From Unio delphinus (lineage: Eukaryota > Mollusca > Bivalvia > Unionida > Unionidae): a stretch of DNA of 64,000 nt. How positions within the stretch are numbered: the first letter of the stretch is position 1; each line of letters opens with the position of its first letter. The stretch spans positions 17,750,001 through 17,814,000 of the forward strand of contig JAQISU010000155.1 of NCBI GenBank assembly GCA_029339505.1, read 5' to 3'. Made by a program: the position numbers and the translations under genes. Below, one piece after another: positions 1 to 20,944 of the stretch. The notes beneath the pieces are model-generated. The model had not been told where the DNA came from. It was given only the letters and a program-made list of their open reading frames with translations, and searched no databases.

Positions 1-239
1 CGAGATAGACTACGACGATTAGTGACTCGACAACCAAAGCTGTTTATGCTACCCTCAACAGAAACAATTCCAATATCACTTTGGCAAAACTATTATTAAG
101 CCTCTCAACTTTAAAACGTTTTAGACAAAACTATTATTGTATATTTACAAAATGTCACAGATACATCAAATCCGGCATTTGACTTTGGCGCCGCTGGTGG
201 TAGACGAAGCAAAAAGAGATTTTCAGTATTGTTCGTACC

Positions 240-1551
240 CGGTTAGGCTAGGCTAGGATCACTGATCAACAAACAAAATAGAAGTACAATACATGCCTAG
301 GATTCTCCATCCATCTGAGGCTTTCTTGAAAAATGAAGGCAAACGTGCATGAGATATCAAGGGCGACAATTATCACGTCAATGCTCAAGTTGGATTTGTC
401 CAAAAACATATCATTGAGTTGTTCAACAGCTCACGTAAGGAAATGGAAGCAACGGCAACGTCTTCAGTGGACTCGATGTTTTCGACAAAACTTGCGATAG
501 TAGCTCCTGTAATTCGATTCCACACCTGTCTCTGTATATGCAAGGCATAGAGTAAACTTTACGCAACACTATTCCTTCTTGAAGTTAGCAATGCTGTCTT
601 GATCCACCGCTTGAACCAATGATGCAGGGTTAGATGGTAGAAGCAATAGTAGGACATTTGTCAAGCGAATATTCCCATTGTGAACAGCACAATTGTCGCA
701 CAACATGAGAATCTTGCGTTTTCTGCTTTGCATCTGTTTATCGATTTTCTTAAGCCTATCTTGCAATATATCCCTTGTCATCCATGCATTTTTGTTTGCT
801 TCGTGTGGCACTGGTAATGTCTTAACATTCTTAAAACAACTCGGATGTTTACTTTTGCGATCAGTAGTGGCTTGGCTCTAATTCTTTGCTCCCATCCATA
901 TTAGTCGCAAGCAGCAGTCACCCGATCTTTTGCAACTTGAAAGTGTTTCCTCTGGGATAGCTCTCCAATAAATGCCGGTCTCATCAGCATTAAAAATGTT
1001 TGCTGGTTCATAATCTTCAATCAAGTCCGGCAGAATGTCAGTTATGCATCTATCGACAGCGAAGTCATCAGTGTCTTGCTTCTCCCCAAGCTGCTTCTAG
1101 AACTGTATAGAATTGCAATCTTTCCATCTATCAGGCCAGCCACTTGTTACCTTAACATCCGCAATACCTATGCCCTGTGCTAGTCCATCGGCTTTTTCTA
1201 CCAACAGTGGTTAGCTGATATGGACCTGTCGACTCCTCGCTTGGATGAACAATCGCAACAGGGCTTCCTCGACATCTTCCGCTTTTCCTACCCTTTGACG
1301 TTTATCTTTTAGGATTGCTGTTACTCTGCCACTCTTCAAGAATCAGTTTATGTTTCTGAATTCTGGATATTGCTCTTTGGTTAACACCAAATAACTGTGC
1401 AATCAACAAATGTCTTTATTATCAAACTTCTGTATCACTTCTACACGATCTGCCAAAGAAAACGTCTTAAATGTGCACTTAGCCTTTTTAGATTTTAATA
1501 ACCCCTTGATATATAGCAAAAATAGATAGTTTCTATGATTGTAGGACATTT
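240..1551 (-). pseudogene. Broken Tigger/pogo-type DNA transposase (Tc1/mariner superfamily)
   Basis: Seen: on the minus strand the order matches a pogo/Tigger transposase. An N-terminal CENP-B-like helix-turn-helix starts near 1485 (FSLADRVEVIQKFDNKDIC, then a stop and frameshift into QLFGVNQRAISRIQ). A first catalytic-Asp segment lies at about 1000 (YEPANIFNADETGIYWRAIP). A second is at 700 (ILMLCDNCAVHN), followed by NPASLVQAVDQ. A tail near 500 reads WNRITGATIASFVE. Known: DDE_1-family transposases carry these D..D blocks. The gene is interrupted by at least three frameshifts or stops, so it is inactive. A plausible ATG is at 1551. I could not find both terminal inverted repeats, so the element ends are not defined. 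The superfamily is confident; the exact subfamily is not. Confidence 0.8.
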
Positions 1552-1723
1552 TTCCCAACAGCAAAGGCAACTGGTATGAAGTGCATTTTCCCGTTGCGTC
1601 TGATAAACGTTGGCTTGTCGAGCAATTATATTAAGGGATCACATTATTAACATTATAATAATGATTAACTTTCGATATGGTAGACGTGACAATTTAATTG
1701 GAACCGGAACAACAACTGCCAAA

Positions 1724-1796
1724 TGATTCCCCCCCCCCAAAAAAAAACCCCCCAAAAAAACCAACCCCAACCCCCCCCCCCCCCCGAAAACCCCCC
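1724..1796. repeat. C/A homopolymer-rich low-complexity tract
   Basis: Runs of C and A alternate for about 70 bases. Short ORFs through it translate to Pro/Lys or Gly repeats and are not genes. The flanks (1552-1723 and 1797-2179) show no recognisable coding or repeat structure. Confidence 0.8.
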
Positions 1797-2179
1797 GCGT
1801 TTATCAATAAATTTAAACGAGTGTTTGTGATTATATATGTGATTGGTAGGCGTGTCGCAGTAATTACGATTGATATGGGTGGTTTGGTGAGAATTATGAC
1901 CACGACAACCATCATAGGTGCAACAATCGGAATTATTGTCGGGGATTTTTATATTGTAAACAGTGCTCCTAATATAGCTAGTTAAATAATGTCGATAAGT
2001 GCAAAGTAGTAGCAATACAATTAGTAAACCGGATCATATAGTTAACGGAGATACAATAATTAACATTGAAGATGATGCTCGGAAAATGGAAACTCAAAGA
2101 AAACTCTGATTAAATTAAGGAACCATTGAGAGTTGATTTATAAACAATACAAGTCGAGTACCTTCCTTTAAAACAAAGC

Positions 2180-3424
<1,245 letters not shown>

Positions 3425-4377
3425 TGTTCTATTCTATATCGTAATAAAACTGAGGATTTGTATAGCGCCTAGTCTCTGGAAGCTCTAAGCGCTTTACATC
3501 TATAATGATATGACTACAGAAAAAAAAGAAAAAAAACCCATGAAATCTGGAAACATAAAAAATGCTGAAAATATTTAAGGTAGGAAGCATTATTAGGTCT
3601 ATAAGTTTGTTCTTGCAGTCGAAAAGGGTAAGTTTTAAGAGCACTCTTGATAGTTATCACAGTGGCTTTGTGTCTAATTTCAATGGGCAATTCATTCCAC
3701 ATTGTTGGGCCCTGATATACAAAAGGACGTTGTCCATATGACTTCGTTTTCATAGTGGGAACAATGAGTATACGATTGTCAGAAGAGGAGCGTAGGTATC
3801 TTGCTGGTGAATAAAAATGGGTGAGGCCGGATAGGTATGTTGGACTGGAGTCCGTCAGTGAAACGTAGCACAGACACAAACTTTTGTATTTGATTCTGGA
3901 TGGAATGGATATCCAGTGTAGGGTACAGAGCAGTGGTAAGGTGTGCTCTGATCGTGGTACTCTAAAGCTGATCCTATTAGCTGTGTTTTGAACTTTTTGA
4001 AGTTTCTGGAGTAGATATTGAGACGAACCAGAATTGCGTTACAATAGTCCGATTTTGAAAGTACTAATGAACACACAAGTGTTTTAGTGGCATCAACGGA
4101 AAGATATTTTCAAATGGAGCTGATGCGTCTCAGCTCATGATATGCAACTTTGCACATGGTGCAATGTGAGAATACTGTCTAAAGCAAACCTAGGTTTTGT
4201 ACTGACTGTGTGAATTTAATGTTGGTGTTGCTGATATTTATTGTTTGATCTGAAGGATGTGAATGCGAAATTCTTTGTGTTGTGATCAGAATGGCCTCCG
4301 TTTTATCATCATTCATCTGCAACTTGTTACATGTCATCCATGATTTCACATCCGAAATGCACATCTTTACTCCTTGG

Positions 4378-4395
<18 letters not shown>
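3425..4395 (-). mobile_element. 5'-truncated CR1/L2-like LINE, 3' part of ORF2 and 3' end
   Basis: Seen on the minus strand: the reverse transcriptase thumb/C-terminal region (GVKMCISDVKSWMTCNKLQ, DDKTEAILITTQR), then the family tail (SSPTYLSGLTHFYSPARYLR, MWNELPIEIRHKATVITIKS). The 3' end reads ATGTAAAGCGCTTAGAGCTT and then GGCGCTATACAAATCCTC, as in the plus-strand copy at 22256-23893. Frames change at about 4080 and 3880, so it is dead. The element is 5'-truncated exactly where the (TG)n microsatellite at 4380-4456 begins. Clade assignment to the CR1/L2 group rests on motif style, not on phylogeny. Confidence 0.85.

Positions 4396-4456
<61 letters not shown>
4380..4456. repeat. (TG)n microsatellite at a LINE truncation point
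   Basis: Nearly pure TG repeat of about 77 bases with one TTTG interruption. It adjoins the 5' break of the minus-strand LINE. Confidence 0.97.
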
Positions 4457-4457
<1 letters not shown>

Positions 4458-4861
4458 TGGATACCAATGTGTGCCTAAAATATAACACGATGTAACGGTT
4501 ACAAAATCATCTGCTTGACTCAAATGATGCAAGTAACCTTGACCTAATACTATGTTTGGGACCACTCATGTTGACCACTGGCACAATCTAGTTTGTAAAA
4601 TGTTTGACCATAATAACTAACATAATGAAGCTTCAGTCCCATCATATGGAAACTCTCCAGGACTGGTACAACTGATGTACAGTCTCCATTCAATTAGACT
4701 TCATTCAATTAGAGTTGCGAGTATAGAGGATCAGTCCCCACCCATTTCCATAATAAACACGTTTCGCAGAGTCTACGGTCTAAAGTCCATGCAGAAATAG
4801 TACGCTCCTCCTTTATTCCATCCAGTCAGACTTTATTCGCAATGTCTTCCGGTACTAATGT
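4457..4861. other. Unannotated intergenic stretch
   Basis: No coding or repeat signal recognised between the LINE fragment and the LTR-like repeat. Confidence 0.4.
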
Positions 4862-4966
4862 TGTTATGACAGTTTTCTGTTATGTGGGTTGTGATTAGCT
4901 TTTCATAACCTTCTTCTCATTTCTTGCTATGAGAAGGAATTACTCGCAAGTTAACGAGCGTCAATA

Positions 4967-5055
<89 letters not shown>

Positions 5056-6410
5056 AAGGAGTTCAGGCTCTCTTAAAAGAGTGTCGCCGCGATGATAAGA
5101 CAGCTACATCTGGAATGAAGAGTCAAATATCAATTTTCTGCTGATACGGAGAACTTTATTTAAATAATCAACACACATATATATTACTATATTCTAGAAA
5201 CACATCTAAAAGAGTGATAATAGCTTTATAATAAAAATTCATGAAATACATATTACATTTTCCTTATTAAGCTTTCCAACTTCAATTATTCTTATAACTT
5301 CTGCACCTTAGAATATTATACAATAGTTAATTCTCAATCAATTTCAAGATAGCCGAAGTATGAAATATAATAACTGTAATTAATGCAACAATTAATTTAA
5401 AGAAATGCATTTTACTTATTTTTAAAATAGAATATTGATTTAGAATATGTTGCTAGATATTACTCTTTCTTTCTTAAGGAATACTTTATTTCAACATTAA
5501 ATCTAAACATGAAGTTGGTAGCAATTCAACTTTTACAATAAAAATTACATGAATATAATTAAATATAAATTCTTCAAAACATTTAAACATTCCATTACAA
5601 TATATTATCAATAAAAGAATTCAGTAGCAATGTTGCACACAAAACAATTTTGCCATTAAAATCTCAATCATTAAAAATACTTATTCCAAAAAGAAGTTAT
5701 GACATATACAGTTTTCTTACCTGAAATGAAGAGTCAAACATAAATTTTCTGCTGATACGGAGAACTAAATCTGAGCCGATTGCGCTTCTATATTTATACA
5801 TTCGGCCAGATTCAGGGTTAGACAAGGTCATACCCTTCATGTATCAGTCAGAAAAATGCTGACTCTCTCTCCCAAGAAATAACCGGTTCCAGCAGGTGGA
5901 AACCACTTTATTTTACGTCATAAGACTTAGGTTTGTAGTTTATTTATATTCGTTTGACGACGTCATACCAAATATGGATATCCGTTAGTTGGAAGCCATC
6001 TTGTTTTATGTCGCTCAGAAACTTTCTTAGAGAAAGATTACTCCACTTTTATTAACCGAATTGGACTTAGGCCAATGTCAGAATATATATTTTTACTGAT
6101 GGAACCTAGAAACTGTAGCTGAGTAGGAAAAATCCATGTTTTATGTTTTTCGTTATACAATCTCACACAACATTGTATATTAGCAAGGTTCTTAGTTATT
6201 TGTACTGGTGTTATGCAGTGTGGCTATATACATTGCCCTTTTTCCACTTGCTCAGCAACCCTATTCTATATAGTTGTGTTACAATGACCAATGAAATTAC
6301 CTTTAATATATTTTAGAAACTACTTAAATATAAATAAATAAAACATTACTTTAATACAATTCAAAGAAAATAGCAATCTTATTAACTCTACTAAAAATTC
6401 AATCCTAACA
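4862..6410 (+). mobile_element. Solo-LTR-like repeat, copy A (with a ~0.6-kb internal expansion)
   Basis: Seen: it aligns with copy B (37083-38040) from TGTTATGA to ATCCTAACA, so the ends are of the TG...CA type. Near the 5' end is a conserved hairpin (CCTTCTCAT / ATGAGAAGG), then a (GA)n tract. A TATA-like CTATATTTATAC lies near 5792 and an AATAAA near 6337. This is the layout of an LTR. Copy A carries about 600 extra bases bounded by a ~47-bp direct repeat (5113-5159 and 5722-5768) that copy B lacks. No matching target duplication was found around copy A. No internal retroelement genes are attached, hence 'solo'. Confidence 0.6.
4973..5052. repeat. (GA)n microsatellite inside LTR-like copy A
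   Basis: About 40 uninterrupted GA units. Copy B has a GA tract at the same place. Confidence 0.97.
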
Positions 6411-7570
6411 GAGTTGTTCACGAAACGTTGTGTTTGATACAATGCAATTGGTCAAAACCGAAAAGCATCTAAACAGAATAAAAGGAACGATGTTCCACCA
6501 GAATGGCGTTTTCTTTATGAAATGATCATCTCTATTGTACTTTAGACCAAGGTCAAGATACACGGTGGAATGATCACTTTCATTCCTATCTTGGTAATAG
6601 AAGGTGACGCATTCATATCTCAATCACAATGCCATGCACTTGTGGGATAATGGAGTCATTCAAGGACGCAAAGTCCCAAGAACGATAGCGATGTCCTTAT
6701 ATTCAAAATGAGACCATTTGTAAGGCAGGGCTTATTGCTGTAGATACCAATATAAGATACATTATTATTCAGTTTTTAAACAATACTCTTACAATGTAAG
6801 CTATGATATTGTCTTGTAATCTAATCGCCGATCTCTCGTCAGGGCCTTCAGGTCACCATCCACCCGATTACCTTTTTGATTATACTATTATTCATTTCGG
6901 AGGATGTGTCTTTCATAATTCCTAATTATTTCTATGCACATAAAGCTAATGTTGTTCCTTTTTTGTTAGATATTTTCAGTTCATGTTTTATGTATACTGA
7001 TATTAACTATCATGTCCACCCATTTTGAAACTTTGTGCAAGAGCAAGTAAAACAGAACAGCGTCTCATGAAAATGTTCCTGGGAGTTTTTCCCCACAAAT
7101 AACCCTTTTACAGTGCACGCCACAATTTTTCACTACTTTTCCACGATCTGTGGCAGGTGGAAACGGAATGATACCGAATACGGTCGAAGTCACGCATCAA
7201 ATACTCAACTTTTTTTTCTTTCTTTCATTCTGGAACTGCACGTGATTTTATTCTTGCAAATAATTTTAGTACTGGTTTTAAACAATATTAACAGACTAAA
7301 ATTGAGTCACAACACCCTAGATGTGCGGATGATATATGAAGTAACCGTCCATTTTAAATCTTCGTTGTGTAAGTGATCGTTCAATATACTATGCGACGTA
7401 CCTGTACACTGAAGATTACTGCGACCAACATGCATTTTATTTACATACTTTCATAGGAAATATTAGGCAACTTTTCAGAATTTTAAGAAAACATTTTTAG
7501 ACAGTTAATTGGTTGGTTTTTGAAAACATTCTAAATACATTATTGTCAATATAACGTAATACTGTATAAA
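6411..7570. other. Unannotated AT-rich stretch
   Basis: Nothing recognisable. Short ORFs at 6405-6623 (minus) and 7113-7376 (plus) lack domain motifs. Confidence 0.4.
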
Positions 7571-7574
7571 AATG

Positions 7575-7665
7575 GGAACTAAATCCCAGGGACATCACTA
7601 AGCACGGGTTGGTTATGCAGATATTGAACCTGCTGTACCAACTGAGCCACCATGAAAGCGCCTAT
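7575..7665 (-). repeat. tRNA-like SINE-head relic
   Basis: On the minus strand, GTGGCTCAGTTGGTACAGCA resembles an RNA polymerase III A box. A degraded B box (GGGATTTAGTTCCCA) follows at roughly tRNA spacing. No full cloverleaf forms, so this is a relic of a tRNA-derived SINE or tRNA pseudogene, not a tRNA gene. Confidence 0.35.
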
Positions 7666-8205
7666 TGGAAGGAAAGTGTAACGTGGTCTGTTATCTGAAT
7701 ACATTATACTTAAGATGAATATACCCTAAAAGTTTAAATGTGTACATTTAGAGCAGTCGAAAGAATTTAGATTTAAATATCAGAACAAAAATAATCATGC
7801 AAATATGGATTGGATATTTAACATCCTGTTAAGAAAATATTTTGCAAGATCAATCAATACGAACTCTTCTAACGGCCCCAAATCTGCTGTTACATGCAAA
7901 AAAATCGAATATGCCAAATCCTCTAAATAACATTGATGCTTGAAAGATATTGGCCATAAACAGCGTTGTGTTCTATTAAAGCCAAATAATATCGACGTGT
8001 CATCACATTATGAGTCATGTAAATTCTCCCTGGAGCAGAGATACCCTGCTATTTTCCACACGTATACGAATTAATCTGATGCTGATCGGAAACAGCCGTG
8101 GATCAACCAAATTCATCGAATGCTGACACTCTGAAGTAAAAGGCACAAAGTCAATACTCTTCTTTTGATTTTTACAAATGTATATATGCAATATGCTACG
8201 AACTT

Positions 8206-8258
<53 letters not shown>

Positions 8259-9621
8259 TCTGGGTGGCAGCAATCGCATGTACCGATCGCTAACCATGCT
8301 TGACGTCTGAATAGTATACTGTATATACTATAGACAGAATCTCAATATAAATTAATACCTGACCTTTATATTTTCACTTGCATGTCCCTACAAGTTTATT
8401 CTTTTTATGCTTATAGTTGTTTCATTATTTTTAAAGACATCTTCTGTTTATTTTTCTTTACAGTTGACTATGCATGTTCATATTGTATTGTGTACAATAA
8501 GTTATCAAACTATATGATGATACAATCTATTTTAAAACCCTTATAAGCGCACATTTTACTGGTTTTCTAATAAGTTGCATGATGCGTCCATTTCTTTTAT
8601 GGAAAACAAAATCTTTTTCATATTTTTATGTTCGTAAAATATAAATCCAGTGATGATCAAATTTCATAAAAAAAATTATATGGAAAAAAATCATATTTAG
8701 CTAGCTTCCTTGATTAATGATTTACTTACTATTTTCTTTATTTAAAAACTTTTATTATAACTGGGTTATTTTCGATGTAAAACGGCTCAGTGTTGAAGGC
8801 ATATATTCATTTTCAAATCACTTGGACCCAGTTGTCAATCGTGTTCTGAGTCAGCCTACGGGGCTGATGATAACAAAGTCCACGGTATTCCTGCTTGTAC
8901 ACGATCACCATGCTCTTGCTTGTACTACAGCGCATGTTCCCAGCACGTTTCTGTCATATCCCTCTTTCCGTACTTAAATCACTGATCCTCTGATTGTATT
9001 TGTGTTTAAATGTGAATGTATACTTTTTTGACGGGTGTATGGATAGGAAACATAGTAGTGTGTGTTTGTGTGCAGTTACCAGGTGCATCATTTAATATGA
9101 AATTCCAACAAAGTAGCACTTATAATACATCCTTAAAATATGTATTTCAGCATGGTTGGCAAGTAATTAACAACCATCAATCAATAACATTTTAGCTGGC
9201 CTTAGGATACCAACTCTAAGCAAATTAGTCAGTTCACAACTATTGGCCTGTAGTGTTAATCTTTATTGTATTGATCGTTTCGTGCAGATACGAAGAGGCA
9301 AAGAATACTCTATTGCTTCATATTGTCTAACTTTCTGGTGCTTAACACGTGTATCATTCCTACAAACAAGACTTTGATGCATTTAATCACGACGGTACAT
9401 CTGACGACAGTGAGGCTAAATGCTTATTGAACGTGGAATACTGAGATTGATTTCCTTATTAGACTAGTGGAATATTTTAAATAATTTATTGAAAGGAACC
9501 GTATTTAAACATGATGCTCTAGATTCATCTAAGATGGTATTGTGAGTCACGTTGTCACAAATGAGTCAATACAAGTAAATCTTCAAAACATTGAATGCAA
9601 ACCTGATTGCAACTTTGCACA
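7666..9621. other. Upstream region of the esterase gene, mostly featureless
   Basis: AT-rich, with one (AT)n tract at 8213-8254. The 86-codon plus ORF at 8717-8977 has no recognisable domain. Any promoter or 5' untranslated exon of the esterase should lie here, but no convincing core promoter could be assigned. Confidence 0.4.
8213..8254. repeat. (AT)n microsatellite
   Basis: About 20 AT units. Confidence 0.95.
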
Positions 9622-17184
<7,563 letters not shown>

Positions 17185-17400
17185 TAAGTTTGCAAGTAGG
17201 TTAGAGTATACATTTCCTTCGTTTTATCAATATATAGACGTAGGTTTGGTAAATTTTGATGCATGTATGATAAATATTTTTCACAAAGCGTGGTGTGTGT
17301 TTCATTTTTCTGACTAAAGTTGCATGTTTCGACTAAGAAATAGCCTTCAAGATACGTCATATTTCCACTTATGTAATAAAGAAAATTTGTATAGAGGATT
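17185..17400 (+). promoter_or_regulatory. Esterase 3' UTR with poly(A) signal
   Basis: An AATAAA at 17375-17380, about 190 bases after the stop, is the first canonical poly(A) signal downstream. The cleavage site is not visible. Confidence 0.55.
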
Positions 17401-18965
17401 AATAGTTTGGGAACTCCCTACTGGCCATTATATTTTAGTTCATAATATCTAAAAGGTCGAATTCCCCACACATGCTCAAAAACACGTGTTACCCATGTTC
17501 GTTTCTCGAAAATGAGAGAACCCTTGGTAACAGTTTGGTCCCAACAATCATATTATAAAAGTAAAAAACTTTCTGCTACGAGAAACGAAAACACGAATAT
17601 CCTTGAATCTTCCTTCAAATATTAACTATACGTGCGAATGGGAGGGAAGATACTCGAGACATGGAGTTATTGATGTTTGTGGAAGGAAGAAGTTATTATT
17701 GATATTACCGTTGGCCTAATTGCTGTTGTTAAAATAAAGTCGATAACTGATTTGTAATAAAGTTTTGTTTGCATGAGCATATTTTCTTGGTGTCCAAGGA
17801 TATAATCGAGGATACCGTCATTAATCCAGTGACCTTGACCTGGTGTCTTCAGAATTAGCAACAAATGTCGATAACACGTGCAATTTCAGGACATCGATTA
17901 CGTGGCTTAAGGCCATTAAAAGTAACTATATTGAAACATAGACATAATAACGTTTACCCTGATACCGAACAACAGCCATGCTATATGTCATCATCAGAAA
18001 TATTTCGAGGATAGCTAATTCCACCTTGAATCGTTTTAGTTCTCTGTTTCCTTTAATAATTATTGTCAGCGTGGTTTAGAATCATGGTTAACTCTACCTA
18101 CGCACTGTCTATAGTGCTAAAAATAACAGGCAGGTTCCATACTGTTCATTCCCATCCAGTATGGACCAGATAATTAGTCTAAGTAAAAATAATAGTCAGA
18201 ACAAATGGCTTAAATAGTATTGTTGTATGGAGTAGGCTGCACATTATTTATGGATATACACAATTAGTCTGTAAACGGAGTAAAAACGGATAGATAGTGT
18301 GTAGATAGTCGTAAAAGTACTTACCAGATTTTTATTAAATATCATTTTTTGACATGACAATGGTATTGATTGTTTTTAAAGTGCAATTGGTGATTTGTTA
18401 ATTTGCATCCGTATATCAGTGACCAAACATACAATCGGCTGACCCACGGACGACGCCGATCTACATGTTTACTTTAGTATAGGCCTGACAATGAATAAAT
18501 GGATTTTCTGAGGGAAATAATCATGATATTTCACTGGTATGAAATAATATCCTATTTTTTAACTGCCCGTCAATATAACATTATGACCAATATGCTCCTA
18601 TCCGACGCTTACGTAAGTACGCTGTAAGTACGGCCGAATTCCAATAAAGACACATCAAGTTCACATTCATAAAAATGTAATTTGATTTCTTAATGTGTTA
18701 CCATTCTTTAAATTGAAAGGTGAATTATGTTACTGTTTATATTTTCTGTGCAAATATTCACAAAACAGCAGCTCATAAACGGTAAACCGCTGACATCGCC
18801 ATTGATCCAGTAAGAAATCTGCCTCTTCAGCCTGTTTTACGTTTAACTACAAAATAAAATGAAATTTTTTCTTTTGTGAATAACGGATACATTCAGTCTC
18901 GTGAGTGAAAAAATAGTTTTTCATCAACTTGATGAAATATGTCCGTTATTCACTCGTTTTGTTGG
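17401..18965. other. Unannotated intergenic stretch
   Basis: No gene or known repeat recognised between the esterase and the SINE relic. Confidence 0.4.
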
Positions 18966-19110
18966 TTCGTGTCTCGTTATGTTGGATAAGAGGAAAAGCT
19001 TGCTAAAAGATTCCTGTGGGTTAATCCGGGTTCTTCGCCATTTATACTCGTCGCCATGCATCATGTGCTGAAATATGGCGTTGAACACACAGCAAAACGT
19101 TTCTCCAAGC
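18966..19110 (+). repeat. Diverged SINE copy (body and tail)
   Basis: Matches the clearer copies at 19540 and 52640 along TTAATCCGGGTTCTTC, then a CCATGCATCATGTGCTGAAA-type segment and ATGGCGTTGAACACACAGCA. The head is barely recognisable. Confidence 0.55.
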
Positions 19111-19539
19111 AAATATCTTCTCTGTATTTTTCTGTTTTTCCTTAGGGATGTGCTGCATTGTAAAAATAATAAGGTCATCCAAAAAAGATTCCACTCCCAC
19201 CAGCACCATATTTAACAACTAAAATTATTCATATAAATAGAATTTTTCAAACGCTGAAAATATTAGTTTGCAATGTTTCATATTTAATTATTATCAATAT
19301 AAAAATTTTAAAATACAGATAGACTACTTCTCCACATTTTACGTTGCCATTTTCTCTTTTTGAACTGTGTTTGTAAATATTATAAAAAAAATAATAAATC
19401 AGTCTCGAGTATTAAAAACTTTCCATAATTTCATAACTGAATATAGCTTATGTTAAAGTAAATCCAAAAAAGAGATTGATAACATGTCACTATAAAAGCT
19501 GAGAGGGGGTCCTGAGAATATCCAAATGGTCTAAATCAC

Positions 19540-19757
19540 TAACAGTTCCTGAAAAGTGCCAACTCATCTCTGTCTGTGTCGGTTCGAGTCTCAGGCTCGG
19601 CTAACGTGGGCATGTAAGAAAACTTGCCAGTAGCTTCTCGTGGGTCAGTGGTTTATCCAGGGTTCTTCCCCCACCAGTCATACTGGCCACCGTGTATAGC
19701 CTATCTTGTGTTGATAAAATGGAGATAAAACCAACAACGCTACAACAACATAAAACA
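19540..19757 (+). repeat. tRNA-derived SINE copy
   Basis: Shows the B-box region CGGTTCGAGTCTCAGGCTCG. The body CTTGCCAGTAGCTTCTCGTG and GGGTTCTTCCCCCACCAG, then ACTGGCC-CCGTGTATAGCCTA and a short CAACA tail, are shared with copies at 52035-52205 (minus) and 52640-52855 (plus). The head is shared with 60296-60397. The family resembles molluscan tRNA-derived SINEs (RUDI/V-SINE type is possible but not verified). Confidence 0.8.
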
Positions 19758-20484
19758 GACGTATTGATTGTTAGAGGGTTGACGGTTAGATGACTTGAAA
19801 AGCACATTTTAATTTTCCAACGTCTGATACACTAATCTTTTCTATTTTTTAATCTATATTTTGATCGATATATACAATAATTTTGTCGATAATATGGAGC
19901 CCTATTGCATGTTTGCTGAGAAAGACAACACAGATTATAATTATCCTGGTCTCCAGACACAATTTTGAGAATTATATAACTGAATGAATGGATCTAAGTG
20001 CCTGGCAAAACTGTGCAGCCGCTTTTCTGCATACGTAACGTCGAAACACGTTCAAAAAGGAAGCTTCGATACAATCAATACATAATGCAATAACAAATCT
20101 CATTGTGTGAGTTTTATTGCTAAACACCACCGTTAAAAGAAGCCGCCACACAATGCCTGGAAAAGGCTTTGCATTTTTATAGATAAAATGATCGTTGTTT
20201 CTTTTAGGTACTGTAGTTTTAAATTCACCTTAAGGTTATTTGCAGTGTACCATTAACTATACAACATTAAAATAGATTGTAAACATATATATTTGCAACA
20301 ATGCATGCATGCATCCACCCACCCACCGACATACATTCATACATATCTACATCGAAATTATTACGAAGAAAGTGCAAAGCTGATGACTTTATAGTTCAAT
20401 GATTGATTAAACGGTACATCAACACATACCATGCTGTGGCAACGGGAATTAAACAATCTATCCCAATAAAATCACTGCGTCAGT
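19758..20484. other. Unannotated intergenic stretch
   Basis: Only a short CATGCATGCATCCACCCACC low-complexity patch at about 20300 is visible. Confidence 0.4.
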
Positions 20485-20570
20485 TAACTAGCCTTTCCGA
20501 CCTGAATTCGAACCCGCAACTCATTGATTACGAATCGGACACGTTGATCACTAGGTCAGCACGGATCTCT
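20485..20570 (-). repeat. tRNA-Thr-like pseudogene or SINE-head relic
   Basis: On the minus strand, TGACCTAGTGATCAAC resembles an A box. TCCGATTCGTAATCAA is a CGT-type anticodon arm and GCGGGTTCGAATTC a B box. Acceptor and T-stem pairing are broken, so a functional tRNA is unlikely. Confidence 0.5.
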
Positions 20571-20944
20571 CGGATGATTTAAAATGACGAAAAGGACAGT
20601 AAGAGTGTTTTCAAAGCAAATTATATTTATTTTATTTGTATTATTTTATTTTAGCAGTTACACGGATACGAAAAAGGTATTTCATTTCTTTCGGGAGCAT
20701 ACACAACCTTCTAGAATGCAGAGGAATTTTTTTGTAACATACGTATATGTTCGGAAATTACTCAAAGAAAACGAAAGCGAAACGTTTAAAATCAATTATT
20801 CATATATATCCCGATTTTCTTTCATTATCTTATACATCGAAGTCACTCGCTTGGAGCATTTAATGGCGGGAATGTTGTATTTCATAGTACAAGGTAGAAA
20901 TAACGTCAATTTCTGCAATATTGTGGTGAGTTTATGTTTTTTAA

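Noticed and set aside
9607..9621. Start of the esterase at TTG 9607
   Set aside because: Not an ATG. ATG 9622 has a strong context and gives a normal signal peptide.
20485..20570. tRNA-Thr(CGT) gene
   Set aside because: Acceptor and T-stem pairing are broken. It is kept only as a relic.
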